NCBI RefSeq assembly: GCF_001042715.1
Contig: NZ_CP009687.1
Location: 1,479,418-1,543,417 of the forward strand
Direction: 5' to 3'
DNA length: 64,000 nucleotides
From: Clostridium aceticum
Lineage (GTDB): Bacteria > Bacillota > Clostridia > Peptostreptococcales > Natronincolaceae
Part shown: positions 27,419-36,845 of the stretch, piece after piece
Numbering within the stretch: position 1 is the first letter of the stretch
How the letters are laid out: every line of letters starts with the position of its first letter
Position numbers and translations under genes: made by a program
The notes under the pieces: model-generated
Databases searched by the model: none
Seen by the model: the letters and a program-made list of their open reading frames with translations, nothing else
What the model was told of the DNA's origin: nothing

Positions 27419-27805
27419 ATGAAGGAGATTATGTCGATTATTCGGATGAGTATGGTAAATAAAACAAAAGCTGCCTTAGCAGCAGAAGGATTTCCCGCAT
27501 TTACTTGTGCCAAGGTTTCTGGCAGAGGGAAAAAACAAATGCATTATCAAATCATTGAAGAAGGTTTTTTAGCTGGAGAAAATATTTCTACAGCAGTGGC
27601 AGAATCCATTTCAGAAGAACACAGATTGTTGCCAAAACGATGGATTTCCATTACGGTACCAGAGGAAGATGTTGCTAAGGTGGTAGATGTTATTATCAAT
27701 GTGAACCAAACAGGGCATCCAGGAGATGGAAAAATATTTGTTTTGCCAATGGAGGAAGCCATTCGAATAAGAACCGGTGAAGCAGGAGACTCAGCAATCG
27801 TTTAA
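27419..27805 (+). CDS. nifI2: PII-family nitrogenase regulator NifI2
   Basis: 128-residue PII-type partner of NifI1. Visible: MKEIMSIIRMSMVNKTKAALAAEGFPAFTC, the GRGKKQMHYQ start of a long T-loop, and QTGHPGDGKIFVLPMEEAIRIRTGEAG. NifI2 carries the long T-loop that contacts dinitrogenase. It is 15 bases downstream of nifI1 with AAAGGAGG, and 21 bases before nifD, so the switch proteins are made with their target. Confidence 0.95.
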   Translation: MKEIMSIIRMSMVNKTKAALAAEGFPAFTCAKVSGRGKKQMHYQIIEEGFLAGENISTAVAESISEEHRLLPKRWISITVPEEDVAKVVDVIINVNQTGHPGDGKIFVLPMEEAIRIRTGEAGDSAIV

Positions 27806-27826
27806 AAGTGAAGGAGTGATGGAGAT

Positions 27827-29434
27827 ATGGCGATATCTAAGAAAAAAATGGATAGTATTTTAGAAAAATACCCTCCAAAAGTCAAGAAAAATCGTGCCAA
27901 ACATATTTTGTTAAAGGATTCTAAGGAAGAGCAAGAAATTCAAGCCAACACCCGTACTGTTCCTGGAATTATCACCAATAGAGGTTGTTGTTTTGCAGGT
28001 TGTAAAGGAGTTGTGTTGGGACCCCTTAGAGATGTAGTACACATCGTACACGGTCCCATAGGATGTTCCTATTATACATGGGGAACCAGAAGGCATAAGG
28101 GAAGATCAGAAAAGGGAGAAGATAACTTTTTAAGCTACTGTTTTTCAACAGATATGCAGGAAAGTGACATTGTCTTTGGTGGTGAGAAGCGATTAAAGCA
28201 GGCAGTCAAGGAAGCTTATGAAATTTTTAAACCTGAAGCCATCACCATTTCCTCTACCTGTCCAGTAGGTCTTATAGGTGACGATATTCATGCTGTAGCA
28301 AGGGAAGCTCAAGAAGAGTTTGGGATTCAAGTATTGGCTTTTGACTGTGAAGGGTATAAGGGTGTTAGTCAATCTGCAGGTCACCATATTGCAAATAATG
28401 TATTGATGAAGGATGTTATCGGTACAGGGGATGCAGAAACGAAGCCCTATGCTATTAATATCATGGGTGAGTACAATATCGGTGGAGATGGATGGGAAAT
28501 TTCCAGAATATTAGGAAAAATAGGTTATCATATTGTTTCTGTTATGACAGGAGACGGTACCTATAAAGAATTAAAAAGTGCTCATAAAGCGGATTTAAAC
28601 TTAGTACAATGTCATCGTTCCATCAACTATATAGCAGAAATGATTGAAACGAAATATGGTACACCATGGTTGAAGGTGAATTTTATAGGGATTCAAGGGA
28701 CAATTGATAGTTTAAGAAATATGGCAAAGTATTTTGGTGATGAAACACTGATTAAGAAAACTGAAGAAGTCATCAAAGAAGAACTTGAAGCCCTTCAAAA
28801 GCCTTTGGAGATATATAAGAAAATGTGTGAGGGAAAAACCGCATTACTCTTTGTAGGAGGCTCTAGAGCCCACCACTATCAAGGATTATTAAAGGAACTG
28901 GGGATAGAAACGGTTATGGCGGGATATGAATTTGGTCACAGAGATGACTACGAAGGTAGAGATGTAATTCCTTACATTAAAATGGATGCTGATAGTAGAA
29001 ATATTCCAGAAATCCATGTGGAGAAGGATGAAAGTAGTTATAAATTATATTTATCTCCGGAAAAGCTGGAGAAATTAAAAAAGGAAATGCCTTTAAATAG
29101 ATATGATGGCATGATTAAGGAAATGAAGGATGGCAGCTTTGTTATTGATGATTTAAACCATTTTGAAACAGAGGAATTATTAAAAAGTATAAAACCTAGT
29201 CTCTTCTGTTCTGGTATTAAGGATAAATATGTAGCACAAAAAATGGGGATATTTTCAAAACAGCTTCATTCCTATGATTACAGTGGTCCTTATGCAGGAT
29301 TTAGAGGGGCAGTGATCTTTGCAAAAGATGTTTCAATGGGTATGAATACGCCAACTTGGGGCTTTATTACACCCCCTTGGAAGAAGGAACCTCTGTTGGA
29401 GGGAAAAGTTGTAGAGGAGGTGGCAACATGTTAG
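27827..29434 (+). CDS. nifD: Nitrogenase molybdenum-iron protein alpha chain
   Basis: 535 residues, the length of C. pasteurianum-type NifD with its insertion of about 50 residues (here around 385-440). It binds FeMo-co and half of the P-cluster. P-cluster ligands: Cys54 (RGCCFAGC), Cys80 (GPIGCSYY), Cys145 (SSTCPVG). FeMo-co ligands: Cys262 (QCHRSINYI) and His481 (LHSYDYSGPYAGF). The SQSxGHH motif that includes the catalytic His is intact. The fit with Mo rather than V or Fe nitrogenase is supported by the absence of vnfG/anfG and by the modABC genes downstream. Confidence 0.98.
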   Translation: MAISKKKMDSILEKYPPKVKKNRAKHILLKDSKEEQEIQANTRTVPGIITNRGCCFAGCKGVVLGPLRDVVHIVHGPIGCSYYTWGTRRHKGRSEKGEDNFLSYCFSTDMQESDIVFGGEKRLKQAVKEAYEIFKPEAITISSTCPVGLIGDDIHAVAREAQEEFGIQVLAFDCEGYKGVSQSAGHHIANNVLMKDVIGTGDAETKPYAINIMGEYNIGGDGWEISRILGKIGYHIVSVMTGDGTYKELKSAHKADLNLVQCHRSINYIAEMIETKYGTPWLKVNFIGIQGTIDSLRNMAKYFGDETLIKKTEEVIKEELEALQKPLEIYKKMCEGKTALLFVGGSRAHHYQGLLKELGIETVMAGYEFGHRDDYEGRDVIPYIKMDADSRNIPEIHVEKDESSYKLYLSPEKLEKLKKEMPLNRYDGMIKEMKDGSFVIDDLNHFETEELLKSIKPSLFCSGIKDKYVAQKMGIFSKQLHSYDYSGPYAGFRGAVIFAKDVSMGMNTPTWGFITPPWKKEPLLEGKVVEEVATC

Positions 29435-30792
29435 ATCATACAACAAAGGAAGTTCACGAAAGAAAAGCATTGGTTATCAACCCGACTAAGACATGTCAAC
29501 CGATAGGAGCTATGTATGCGGCCTTGGGAATTCATAATTGTTTACCCCATAGCCACGGTTCTCAAGGATGTTGTTCTTTTCACAGAATGCATTTGACGAG
29601 ACATTTTAGAGATCCTATCGTTGCTTCCACCAGTTCCTTTACAGAAGGGGCCTCAGTTTTTGGTGGAGGAGCAAATTTAAAAACTTCTATAAAAAATGTA
29701 TTTTCTATCTATAATCCTGATGTCATTGCGGTAAGCACCACATGTCTTTCTGAGACGATTGGTGATGATTTACCTACAACCATCAAGGATTCAGAAGTAC
29801 CTAAAGGAAAATATGTCATTCATGCCAATACTCCTAGCTATGTGGGGTCTCATGTTACTGGTTTTTCTAATATGGTAAAGGCAATGGTAAGCTATTTTTC
29901 TGAAGGCAAAGGGGATGGAAGCAATAAAAAAGTAAATATCATTCCAGGCTATACAGAACCAGGAGATATGAGGGAACTAAAAAGAATTGCTAAACTATTG
30001 GATATTCCAACGATTCTTTTTCCAGATACCAGCGGTGTAGTAGACTCTCCCATGACAGGAAAATATAGAATGTATCCAAAGGGCGGCACAAAGGTAGGAG
30101 AATTAATCGATACTGGAAATTCTATGGCGACAGTGGCCTTAGGAAGATTTGCTTCAGAGGCAGCTGCTAATGAACTAGAAAAAAAATGCAAGGTAGGTCC
30201 TCATGCATTAAATTTACCAATTGGTATAAAGGCTACAGATGAATTCATTATGGAGTTAGTAAAAATCACTGGAAAAGACGTTCCCTATGAGCTAGAGGAA
30301 GAAAGGGGGCAGTTGGTAGATATTATGACGGATACCCATCATCACTATCATGGAAAAAAGGTGGCTATTTTTGGAGATCCAGATCATGTTATCGCCATGA
30401 CAGAATTCACTTTAAGTCTGGGAATGAAACCAATTTATGTAGTTACAGGAACTCCTGGAGGAGCTTTTGAAAAACAAGTAAAACCTATGCTAGAAAGTGC
30501 TAATGTAGAAGGTATTGTAAAGAGCTCTGGAGATTTATTTGAACTGCATCAGTGGATTAAAAATGAACCAGTAGATCTTTTGATTGGAAATACCTATGGA
30601 AAATATATTGCTCGTGCAGAGGATATTCCTCTAGTACGATTTGGTTTCCCCAACATGGATCGTACGGTACACAGTTATTTTCCAATAGTAGGGTACAAAG
30701 GGGCTATGCGTCTGATTGAAATGATTGGAAATGCTTTACTAGACCGTGTTGATAGAGATGCACTGGATGAAGACTTTGAATTGGTACTTTAA
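29428..30792 (+). CDS. nifK: Nitrogenase molybdenum-iron protein beta chain
   Basis: 454 residues, the short form of NifK lacking the N-terminal extension of about 50 residues found in Proteobacteria; this matches clostridial nitrogenases. P-cluster ligands Cys23 (KTCQPIG), Cys48 (SQGCCSF) and Cys106 (STTCLSETIGDD). ATG 29428 overlaps the last 7 bases of nifD and is preceded by GAGGAGG; the longer in-frame opening at 29356 lies inside nifD. Overlap implies translational coupling for equal amounts of the two chains. Confidence 0.98.
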   Translation: MLDHTTKEVHERKALVINPTKTCQPIGAMYAALGIHNCLPHSHGSQGCCSFHRMHLTRHFRDPIVASTSSFTEGASVFGGGANLKTSIKNVFSIYNPDVIAVSTTCLSETIGDDLPTTIKDSEVPKGKYVIHANTPSYVGSHVTGFSNMVKAMVSYFSEGKGDGSNKKVNIIPGYTEPGDMRELKRIAKLLDIPTILFPDTSGVVDSPMTGKYRMYPKGGTKVGELIDTGNSMATVALGRFASEAAANELEKKCKVGPHALNLPIGIKATDEFIMELVKITGKDVPYELEEERGQLVDIMTDTHHHYHGKKVAIFGDPDHVIAMTEFTLSLGMKPIYVVTGTPGGAFEKQVKPMLESANVEGIVKSSGDLFELHQWIKNEPVDLLIGNTYGKYIARAEDIPLVRFGFPNMDRTVHSYFPIVGYKGAMRLIEMIGNALLDRVDRDALDEDFELVL

Positions 30793-30801
30793 TAAATGGA
30801 T

Positions 30802-30840
30802 TGAGAGGGGATGTGGTTAAATACAACTACATTCCTCTCA
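30802..30840 (+). other. Intercistronic stem-loop between nifK and nifE
   Basis: TGAGAGG (30802-30808) pairs with CCTCTCA (30834-30840) and the helix continues inward with a bulge and wobble pairs to a loop AAATA. No T-run follows. It probably separates abundant structural-gene mRNA from the assembly genes (inference). Confidence 0.65.
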
Positions 30841-30860
30841 TATAAATGGAGTGATTGGCT

Positions 30861-32225
30861 ATGGGAACAAAAAGATGTTTGGGAGCATTAGAAGAAAGAA
30901 GTAATTCTATATTAGAAAAATCAAAAAATGACAAGCAGCAAAAGATTAGCTGTGATCAGAATAGTGTGGCAGGAGCTGTCAGTCAGCGAGCTTGTGTTTA
31001 CTGTGGTGCAAGGGTTGTACTAAACCCTATTACAGATGCTTATCATATTGTCCATGGTCCCATTGGCTGTGCCAGCTATACCTTTGACATTCGAGGCAGC
31101 TTAAGTAGTGGGGAAGAAGTTTATCGCAACAGTTTTTCCACTGATTTGAGGGAGCGAGATATTATTTTTGGAGGAGAAAGAAAATTAACAGCTGCCATTG
31201 ATGAAATTGTAGAACAGAATGATCCAAAACTAATATTTATCTATTCTACCTGTGTGGTAGGGGTTATTGGTGATGATCTAGAGGGTGTAGCAAGAGCTGC
31301 AGAAAAAAAATACAAGATTCCTGTGATTCCTATACAATCCTCAGGATTTGCCGGTAACAAAAACGCCGGCTATAAGGCAGCTTGTCATGCTCTACTAAAC
31401 CTAATGGGGGAAGAAGTGCAAAAAAAGGAAGAGGGCATTAACTTTTTAGGTGACTTCAATCTTGCAGGAGAGATGTGGATCAATCAATCCTATTTTGAAA
31501 GAATGGGTATCTCTTTAATTTCAAAAATGACAGGGGATGCTTCTTATAAAGAACTGAAAAAAGCACCTAGAGCAAAATTGAACATTGTACAATGTGCTGG
31601 TTCCATGACTTATTTAGCTAAGCAGATGGAAGAACGTTACGACATCCCTTTTATTAATGTAAGCTTTTATGGTTTAGAAGACACAGTGACATCCCTTAGA
31701 AAAATTGCTTCTACCCTAAAGGATCAACAGGTTCTTTTGAAGACAGAAGCTTTAATTGAAAGTGAGTTAAAGAAAACCCATGAAGCTCTAGAATATTACC
31801 GAAAAAAACTGGAGGGAAAGAAGGCAGCCATCTATGTAGGTGGTGGATTTAAAGCAATTTCTTTAATTAAACAATTCCGAGATTTAGGTATGGAGACAGT
31901 AATGGTAGGTACGCAAACTGGAAGAGCAGAGGAATATGAAGTGATTCGTGACTTGGCACAGGAGGGAACGGTTATCTTAGATGATAGCAACCCAACAGAG
32001 CTGGAAAAATTCATGAAGGAAAAAGGAGCAGACATTTTGGTAGGGGGGGTAAAGGAAAGACCTCTTGCCTATAAATTAGGTGTAGCTTTCTGTGATCACA
32101 ACCATGAACGAAAGCATCCTCTAAATGGATTTGAAGGAGCTATTAACTTTGCTCAGGAAATACATGCTTCTATCAATAGTCCCGTATGGAAAATTATTAA
32201 AAGAGAGCAGGGGGGCTGTAAATGA
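30861..32225 (+). CDS. nifE: FeMo-cofactor scaffold protein NifE
   Basis: 454-residue paralogue of NifD that forms the NifEN scaffold, on which the NifB-cofactor is matured with Mo and homocitrate. Conserved cysteines occur in RACVYCGARVVLNP, GPIGCASYT and YSTCVVGVIGDD; the His ligand of NifD's FeMo-co is not needed. ATG 30861 is 9 bases after GGAG; the in-frame TTG at 30855 is only 3 bases away and is rejected. The stop overlaps the nifN start (ATGA). Confidence 0.97.
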   Translation: MGTKRCLGALEERSNSILEKSKNDKQQKISCDQNSVAGAVSQRACVYCGARVVLNPITDAYHIVHGPIGCASYTFDIRGSLSSGEEVYRNSFSTDLRERDIIFGGERKLTAAIDEIVEQNDPKLIFIYSTCVVGVIGDDLEGVARAAEKKYKIPVIPIQSSGFAGNKNAGYKAACHALLNLMGEEVQKKEEGINFLGDFNLAGEMWINQSYFERMGISLISKMTGDASYKELKKAPRAKLNIVQCAGSMTYLAKQMEERYDIPFINVSFYGLEDTVTSLRKIASTLKDQQVLLKTEALIESELKKTHEALEYYRKKLEGKKAAIYVGGGFKAISLIKQFRDLGMETVMVGTQTGRAEEYEVIRDLAQEGTVILDDSNPTELEKFMKEKGADILVGGVKERPLAYKLGVAFCDHNHERKHPLNGFEGAINFAQEIHASINSPVWKIIKREQGGCK

Positions 32226-33589
32226 AAAATAGAAATTTTGTCAATCTAAATGTAAATCCCTGCAAGTGTTGTATGCCAATGGGAGCATCCATTGCCTTTA
32301 AGGGTATCGAAAGCACAATGGTATTACTTCACGGTTCTCAGGGATGCAGCACTTATATTCGAAGACATATGGCCGGCCACTACAATGAACCGATAGATAT
32401 TGCATCTTCTTCTCTAAATGAAAAGGAAACGATTCATGGTGGTGCTGAAAATTTAAAAAAAGGTTTGAAGAATACACTTCGACTATATAATCCAAAAATG
32501 ATAGGAATCTCCACAACTTGCTTGGCAGAGACCATCGGAGAAGATCTGCAAAGAATTATCACAGAGTTTAAGGAGGAAGAACCTCTTTACAGGGATAGAG
32601 TATTTGTACCAGTATCAACACCAGGGTATGGGGGCACCAACTACGAAGGATTTTACTTTACCCTGCGAAAAATTCTAGAGACAATTGCGGTGGATACTAC
32701 GCCTACAGATAGTATCAATATTATTGCTGGAAATCTTACCCCTGCAGATATTAGAAAAATCAAAGAAATACTAAACCTCTTTGATATTCGTTATACGATT
32801 TTGCCGGATGTCAGCAAAACCTTAGATGCTCCCTTTACTACGGATTATCAAAAACTATCTTCTGAGGGAACAAAAATAAAGGATATAGAAAAAATGGCAG
32901 GAGCTTCTATCACCATAGAAATGGGGATGTTGATTTCTGAAGACCTTTCTCCTGGGAAGTACTTAGAAGAAACCTATGGTATTCCTCTTTATCGATGTCC
33001 TTTACCGATTGGTCTAAAAAATACCGACGATTTTATAGAAATTCTTGAAAAAATTACTGGAAAAGAGATGCCAGAAAAATTAAAGGAAGATCGAGGAAGA
33101 ATGTTGGATGGGATGATAGATTCCCACAAGCATAATGCTGAAGGTCGTGCTGCTATCTTTGGTGAACCAGATACGGTCTATGCTGTGACAAAGCTATGTT
33201 TAGAGAACGGCATACAACCTCTACTGATTTCAACAGGTACAAAAGCAACAAAATTAAAGAGGTTATTAGAATTAGACTTAAAGAAACAGGATGAAGGCTG
33301 TATGATTCTCGATGATACAGACCTAGAAACTATTCGTCATTATGTTAAAGAATTAGGTGCTAATATTTTAATAGGGACATCTGAAGGAAAGTTCATCACA
33401 GAAAGAGATGGTGTACCTTTGGTTCGTATTGGGTTTCCAATACATGATCGAGTAGGAGCACAAAGAAGGACTTATACTGCTTACGAAGGTTCTATGCAAT
33501 TTTTAGATGAAATCACCAATACCCTTATAGAGGAAAAATATAGTCATTATCGTGAAAATATGTATGAAAAATATTATCAAAAAGGTTAA
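32222..33589 (+). CDS. nifN: FeMo-cofactor scaffold protein NifN
   Basis: 455-residue paralogue of NifK, partner of NifE. Cysteines in NPCKCCMPMGA, GSQGCSTY and STTCLAETIGED follow the NifK pattern. It overlaps nifE by 4 bases (ATGA). In C. pasteurianum nifN and nifB are one fused gene; here nifB is separate, 36 bases downstream, with its own ribosome site. Confidence 0.97.
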   Translation: MKNRNFVNLNVNPCKCCMPMGASIAFKGIESTMVLLHGSQGCSTYIRRHMAGHYNEPIDIASSSLNEKETIHGGAENLKKGLKNTLRLYNPKMIGISTTCLAETIGEDLQRIITEFKEEEPLYRDRVFVPVSTPGYGGTNYEGFYFTLRKILETIAVDTTPTDSINIIAGNLTPADIRKIKEILNLFDIRYTILPDVSKTLDAPFTTDYQKLSSEGTKIKDIEKMAGASITIEMGMLISEDLSPGKYLEETYGIPLYRCPLPIGLKNTDDFIEILEKITGKEMPEKLKEDRGRMLDGMIDSHKHNAEGRAAIFGEPDTVYAVTKLCLENGIQPLLISTGTKATKLKRLLELDLKKQDEGCMILDDTDLETIRHYVKELGANILIGTSEGKFITERDGVPLVRIGFPIHDRVGAQRRTYTAYEGSMQFLDEITNTLIEEKYSHYRENMYEKYYQKG

Positions 33590-33625
33590 AAATTATCCGA
33601 ATATTCTGTAAAGGGAGGGATCATG

Positions 33626-34867
33626 ATGGAAGAAAAATGGACCACTGAAGTCAGGGAAAAAACTGAAAAGCATCCCTGCTACTGTGATACCGCCCATAAA
33701 TATGCTAGAATGCATATTCCTGTTGCACCAAAGTGCAACATTCAATGTAACTACTGTAACCGTAAATATGATTGCTTAAATGAAAGTCGGCCAGGGGTCA
33801 CCAGTGAGGTTTTAAAACCAGAGGAGGCACTGGAGAAGTATAAAGCAGTAAAGGAAAAACTGGAAAATTTAATGGTGGTAGGTATTGCAGGACCTGGGGA
33901 TGCTTTAGCCAACTTTCAGGAGACAAAAAAATCGATCGAACTCATTAAAAAGCATGATCCAAATGTAACTTTTTGTTTATCCACCAATGGTCTGATGCTG
34001 CCGGAATATGCAGATGAAATCCATCATCTTGGCATCACCCATATCACTGTGACCATTAATGCTATTGATCCTAAGATTGCGGCTAAAATCTATAGCAAAA
34101 TTTGTTATAAGGATAAAATTTATACAGGAGAAGAGGCAGGAAAACTCTTGATCGAAAAGCAGTTAGTTGGACTAAAGTTGATGCAGGAGAAGGGGATCGT
34201 GTGTAAGGTGAATATGGTTATGATCAAAGGGGTGAATGATCATCATATAGAAAAGGTAGTAAAAAAAGTGAGGGAACTAGGGGTTTATATGAGTAATATT
34301 ATGCCGCTGATTCCTGCAAAGGGTAGTAAATTTGAGGATATGAAATTGGTCAGCAATGGAGAACTAAATGCTCTAAGAAAAAAATGCTCTATTGACTTAA
34401 AGCAAATGTATCATTGTAGACAGTGCAGAGCAGATGCCATCGGAATTTTAGGAGAAGATGTTTCCTTAGACTTCAGAAAGGGGGCTTGTGGCCATAAGAT
34501 GGATCAACCAACAACACAACAAGAATATACTATTGCAATTGCTTCCAAAACCGGGAGGCTCATTGACCAACATTTTGGGCATGTAAAGGAATTCTTCATT
34601 TATAAGTATAGCAATGATAGGGTGGAGTTCATAGAAAAGCGTTTAGTAGATCAATACTGTAGAGGTGAGGAGGACTGTGAGGACACAGAAACCAAAATAG
34701 AAAAAATCATGAAGGTCCTTGGAGATTGTAATCTTGTACTATGTCTTCGTATTGGCAACGCACCAAGAAAAAATCTAGAAGCCAATAATATCCATATTGT
34801 TGAGATCTATGAAGAAATTGAAAAGGGTATTCTGAAGGCTGTAAGAGAATTAAAAGCTGTTTCATAA
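33626..34867 (+). CDS. nifB: Nitrogenase cofactor biosynthesis radical SAM protein NifB
   Basis: 413 residues. Radical SAM enzyme that makes the 8Fe-9S-C core of FeMo-co. SAM-cluster cysteines 37, 41 and 44 (CNIQCNYC) are preceded by HPCYC and followed by CRQCRADAIG, the ligands of the other clusters. The C-terminal third (about 300-413) is a NifX-like domain (IAIASKTGRLIDQHFGHVKEFFIY), so a separate nifX is not required. ATG 33626 is 7 bases from GGAGG; the ATG at 33623 is also in frame. Confidence 0.97.
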   Translation: MEEKWTTEVREKTEKHPCYCDTAHKYARMHIPVAPKCNIQCNYCNRKYDCLNESRPGVTSEVLKPEEALEKYKAVKEKLENLMVVGIAGPGDALANFQETKKSIELIKKHDPNVTFCLSTNGLMLPEYADEIHHLGITHITVTINAIDPKIAAKIYSKICYKDKIYTGEEAGKLLIEKQLVGLKLMQEKGIVCKVNMVMIKGVNDHHIEKVVKKVRELGVYMSNIMPLIPAKGSKFEDMKLVSNGELNALRKKCSIDLKQMYHCRQCRADAIGILGEDVSLDFRKGACGHKMDQPTTQQEYTIAIASKTGRLIDQHFGHVKEFFIYKYSNDRVEFIEKRLVDQYCRGEEDCEDTETKIEKIMKVLGDCNLVLCLRIGNAPRKNLEANNIHIVEIYEEIEKGILKAVRELKAVS

Positions 34868-34890
34868 ATGATAAAAGGGGTGTGGAAGAA

Positions 34891-35199
34891 ATGCATAAAC
34901 CAAAGTTTCATATTTTTGTCTGTTCTAGTTCTCGAATCAATGGAGAACAAAAAGGATTTTGTCTTCAAAAAGGTGCTGTAGAGATTGTCAACAATTTTAT
35001 GGAGGAAATCCAGGAGCGTGAGTTAGATGGGGAGGTGATGGTGACCAATACAGGATGTTTTGGTATCTGTAGCAAAGGACCTATAGTGGTGGTCTACCCA
35101 GAGGGGGTTTGGTACGGCAGCGTAACGCCAGAAGATGTAGAAGAAATTATGGATTCCCACATAGAGGGTGGAGAAATCGTATCTCGGTTAGCCCTCTAA
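34891..35199 (+). CDS. Thioredoxin-like 2Fe-2S ferredoxin
   Basis: 102-residue ferredoxin closely resembling the C. pasteurianum 2Fe-2S protein: HIFVCSSSRINGEQKGFC with two cysteines, then NTGCFGICSKGPIVVVYPEGVWYG with the other two. In clostridia this protein is encoded with nif and interacts with the MoFe protein; its exact role is not settled. ATG 34891 is chosen because AAAAGGGG lies 10 bases before it; the in-frame GTG at 34882 is too close. It is the last gene of the nif run. Confidence 0.95.
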   Translation: MHKPKFHIFVCSSSRINGEQKGFCLQKGAVEIVNNFMEEIQERELDGEVMVTNTGCFGICSKGPIVVVYPEGVWYGSVTPEDVEEIMDSHIEGGEIVSRLAL

Positions 35200-35246
35200 G
35201 GAAAAAAAGTATAGGAGGAAATTCCTTGAAGACAGAAGGTTATAAC

Positions 35247-35286
35247 AAAGATTACACCAGGTAAATCAAGTACTGGTGTAATCTTT
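35247..35286 (+). terminator. Probable terminator of the nif operon
   Basis: AAAGATTACACCAG (35247-35260) pairs perfectly with CTGGTGTAATCTTT (35273-35286). The following TATATACC is a poor T-tract, so read-through into modABC is possible. Confidence 0.7.
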
Positions 35287-35334
35287 ATATACCACGTTAA
35301 AACATATTCTGCAATGAGAGAGGAGGGACTAAAA

Positions 35335-36117
35335 ATGAAAAGGGGATTTTTAATAAGTTTTATTGCAATAATCATTTTATTTTTATTTGGCTGTGGAGAA
35401 CAGCAATCTAGTTATTCTTTAAAAGATAAAAAACAAGTGATTGTTTTTGCTGCTGCTAGCCTTATGGAAGTTTTGCAGGAAGTCAAAGAAGACTATGAAA
35501 AACAATATTCGGATATAACAATTCTTTATAACTTTGCTGGTTCCGGCACTTTACAAAAGCAAATTCAAGAAGGAGCACCAGCAGATCTTTTTATCTCTGC
35601 AGGCTCAGATCAAATAGATATATTGGAGGAGCAAGGATTGATTATAAAAGAAGATAGCGTTGATTTGTTACAAAATAAGTTAGTGGCAATAGGGAGGAGG
35701 GAAATGAAGGGGGTTATTAACAAAATAGAAGATTTTACAGATCCTCAGGTAAAGAAGATTGCCTTTGGAAACCCTGCAACTGTTCCATCGGGAAAATATA
35801 CTGAAGAGTCTTTGCGTTTCTACGGTCTATGGGAGGTGCTAGAGGAAAAATATGTCTTCACGAAGGATGTAAAACAAACCCTAGTCTATGTAGATACCTC
35901 TAATGTAGATATAGGTTTGGTCTACTTAACAGATAGCCAGCAGTTGCAAAGTGGGGAAGTGCTTTTTGAAGTCCAGGAAAAAGCTCATCAATCTATTATT
36001 TATCCTGCTGTAGTTCTACAATCAAGTAATAGCTCACAAGAGGCAAAGGCGTTTTTGTCTTATTTAAAAAAGGAAGATACTAAAGCAATTTTTATGAAAT
36101 ATGGTTTTATTCTTTAA
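35335..36117 (+). CDS. modA: Molybdate ABC transporter, substrate-binding lipoprotein
   Basis: 260-residue lipoprotein (lipobox FGC) of the ModA family. Oxyanion-binding features: FAAASLMEVLQEV at the start of the mature protein, NFAGSGTLQKQIQEGAPADLFISA, FGNPATVPSGKYTEE and VDIGLVYLTD. It delivers molybdate to ModBC. ATG 35335 has GAGGAGGG upstream with suitable spacing; the in-frame ATG at 35314 precedes that site. Immediately after the nif operon, so its job is most likely Mo supply for FeMo-co. Confidence 0.95.
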   Translation: MKRGFLISFIAIIILFLFGCGEQQSSYSLKDKKQVIVFAAASLMEVLQEVKEDYEKQYSDITILYNFAGSGTLQKQIQEGAPADLFISAGSDQIDILEEQGLIIKEDSVDLLQNKLVAIGRREMKGVINKIEDFTDPQVKKIAFGNPATVPSGKYTEESLRFYGLWEVLEEKYVFTKDVKQTLVYVDTSNVDIGLVYLTDSQQLQSGEVLFEVQEKAHQSIIYPAVVLQSSNSSQEAKAFLSYLKKEDTKAIFMKYGFIL

Positions 36118-36164
36118 AATTAAACTTTTATCATCAGTTTTATTATCAGAAGGAGGGGAGTTAA

Positions 36165-36845
36165 TTGTTAAGTACGATCTTGCTTTCTTTAAAAATTGCA
36201 TTTATAGCTACTTTTATTACTTTTATTCTTGGCACAGCAATCTCTTATTTGTTGATTAAAAAAGATTTTATCGGAAAAGCGCAGTTAGAAACTTTATTAA
36301 CATTACCAATGGTGCTACCCCCCTCAGTGGTGGGCTATGGTCTGCTGATTCTATTTGGACGAAGTGGCTTTATTGGAAAAAGGCTGTATGATTATTTTGG
36401 TGTCCAAATTGTTTTTACTGCTGCTGGGGCGGTTATTGCAGCAACCATAGTTTCGCTGCCTTTAATGGTCCAAAGTGTAAAGGCAGCTTTTTCTAATGTT
36501 GATCCAGTTTATGAAAGGGTTGCTGAGAGTCTTGGTTCAGGTAAGCTGAAGGTTTTTTTAACCGTTACTCTTCCTCTCTCTTGGACGGGGATTGTAGGGG
36601 GAGTGATGTTAGCATTTGCTAGAGCATTGGGAGAGTTTGGTGCTACATTAATGATTGCAGGAAATATTCCAGGAAAGACTCAAACCATCCCTTTAGCGAT
36701 TTATTTTGCAGTAGAAACAGGGGACTATATTACTGCTAATCAATTGATGTTATTTATGATTCTTTTTAGTTTTTTTATCATTGGTGTAACAAACCACTGG
36801 GTGAAGAAAAAACATTATATAGAAATGATGAGGGCAGAAAAATGA
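36165..36845 (+). CDS. modB: Molybdate ABC transporter permease
   Basis: 226-residue inner-membrane permease with about five helices and the EAA-loop sequence ESLGSGKLKVFLTVTLPLSWTGIVGGVMLAFARALGEFGATLMIAGN, typical of ModB. The start codon is TTG at 36165, with AGGAGGGG 6 bases upstream and no better ATG. It overlaps modC by 4 bases. Confidence 0.95.
   Translation: MLSTILLSLKIAFIATFITFILGTAISYLLIKKDFIGKAQLETLLTLPMVLPPSVVGYGLLILFGRSGFIGKRLYDYFGVQIVFTAAGAVIAATIVSLPLMVQSVKAAFSNVDPVYERVAESLGSGKLKVFLTVTLPLSWTGIVGGVMLAFARALGEFGATLMIAGNIPGKTQTIPLAIYFAVETGDYITANQLMLFMILFSFFIIGVTNHWVKKKHYIEMMRAEK

Noticed and set aside
35222-35262. Twelve-codon frame after AGGAGG downstream of the ferredoxin gene
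   Set aside because: Too short, and it runs into the terminator hairpin.
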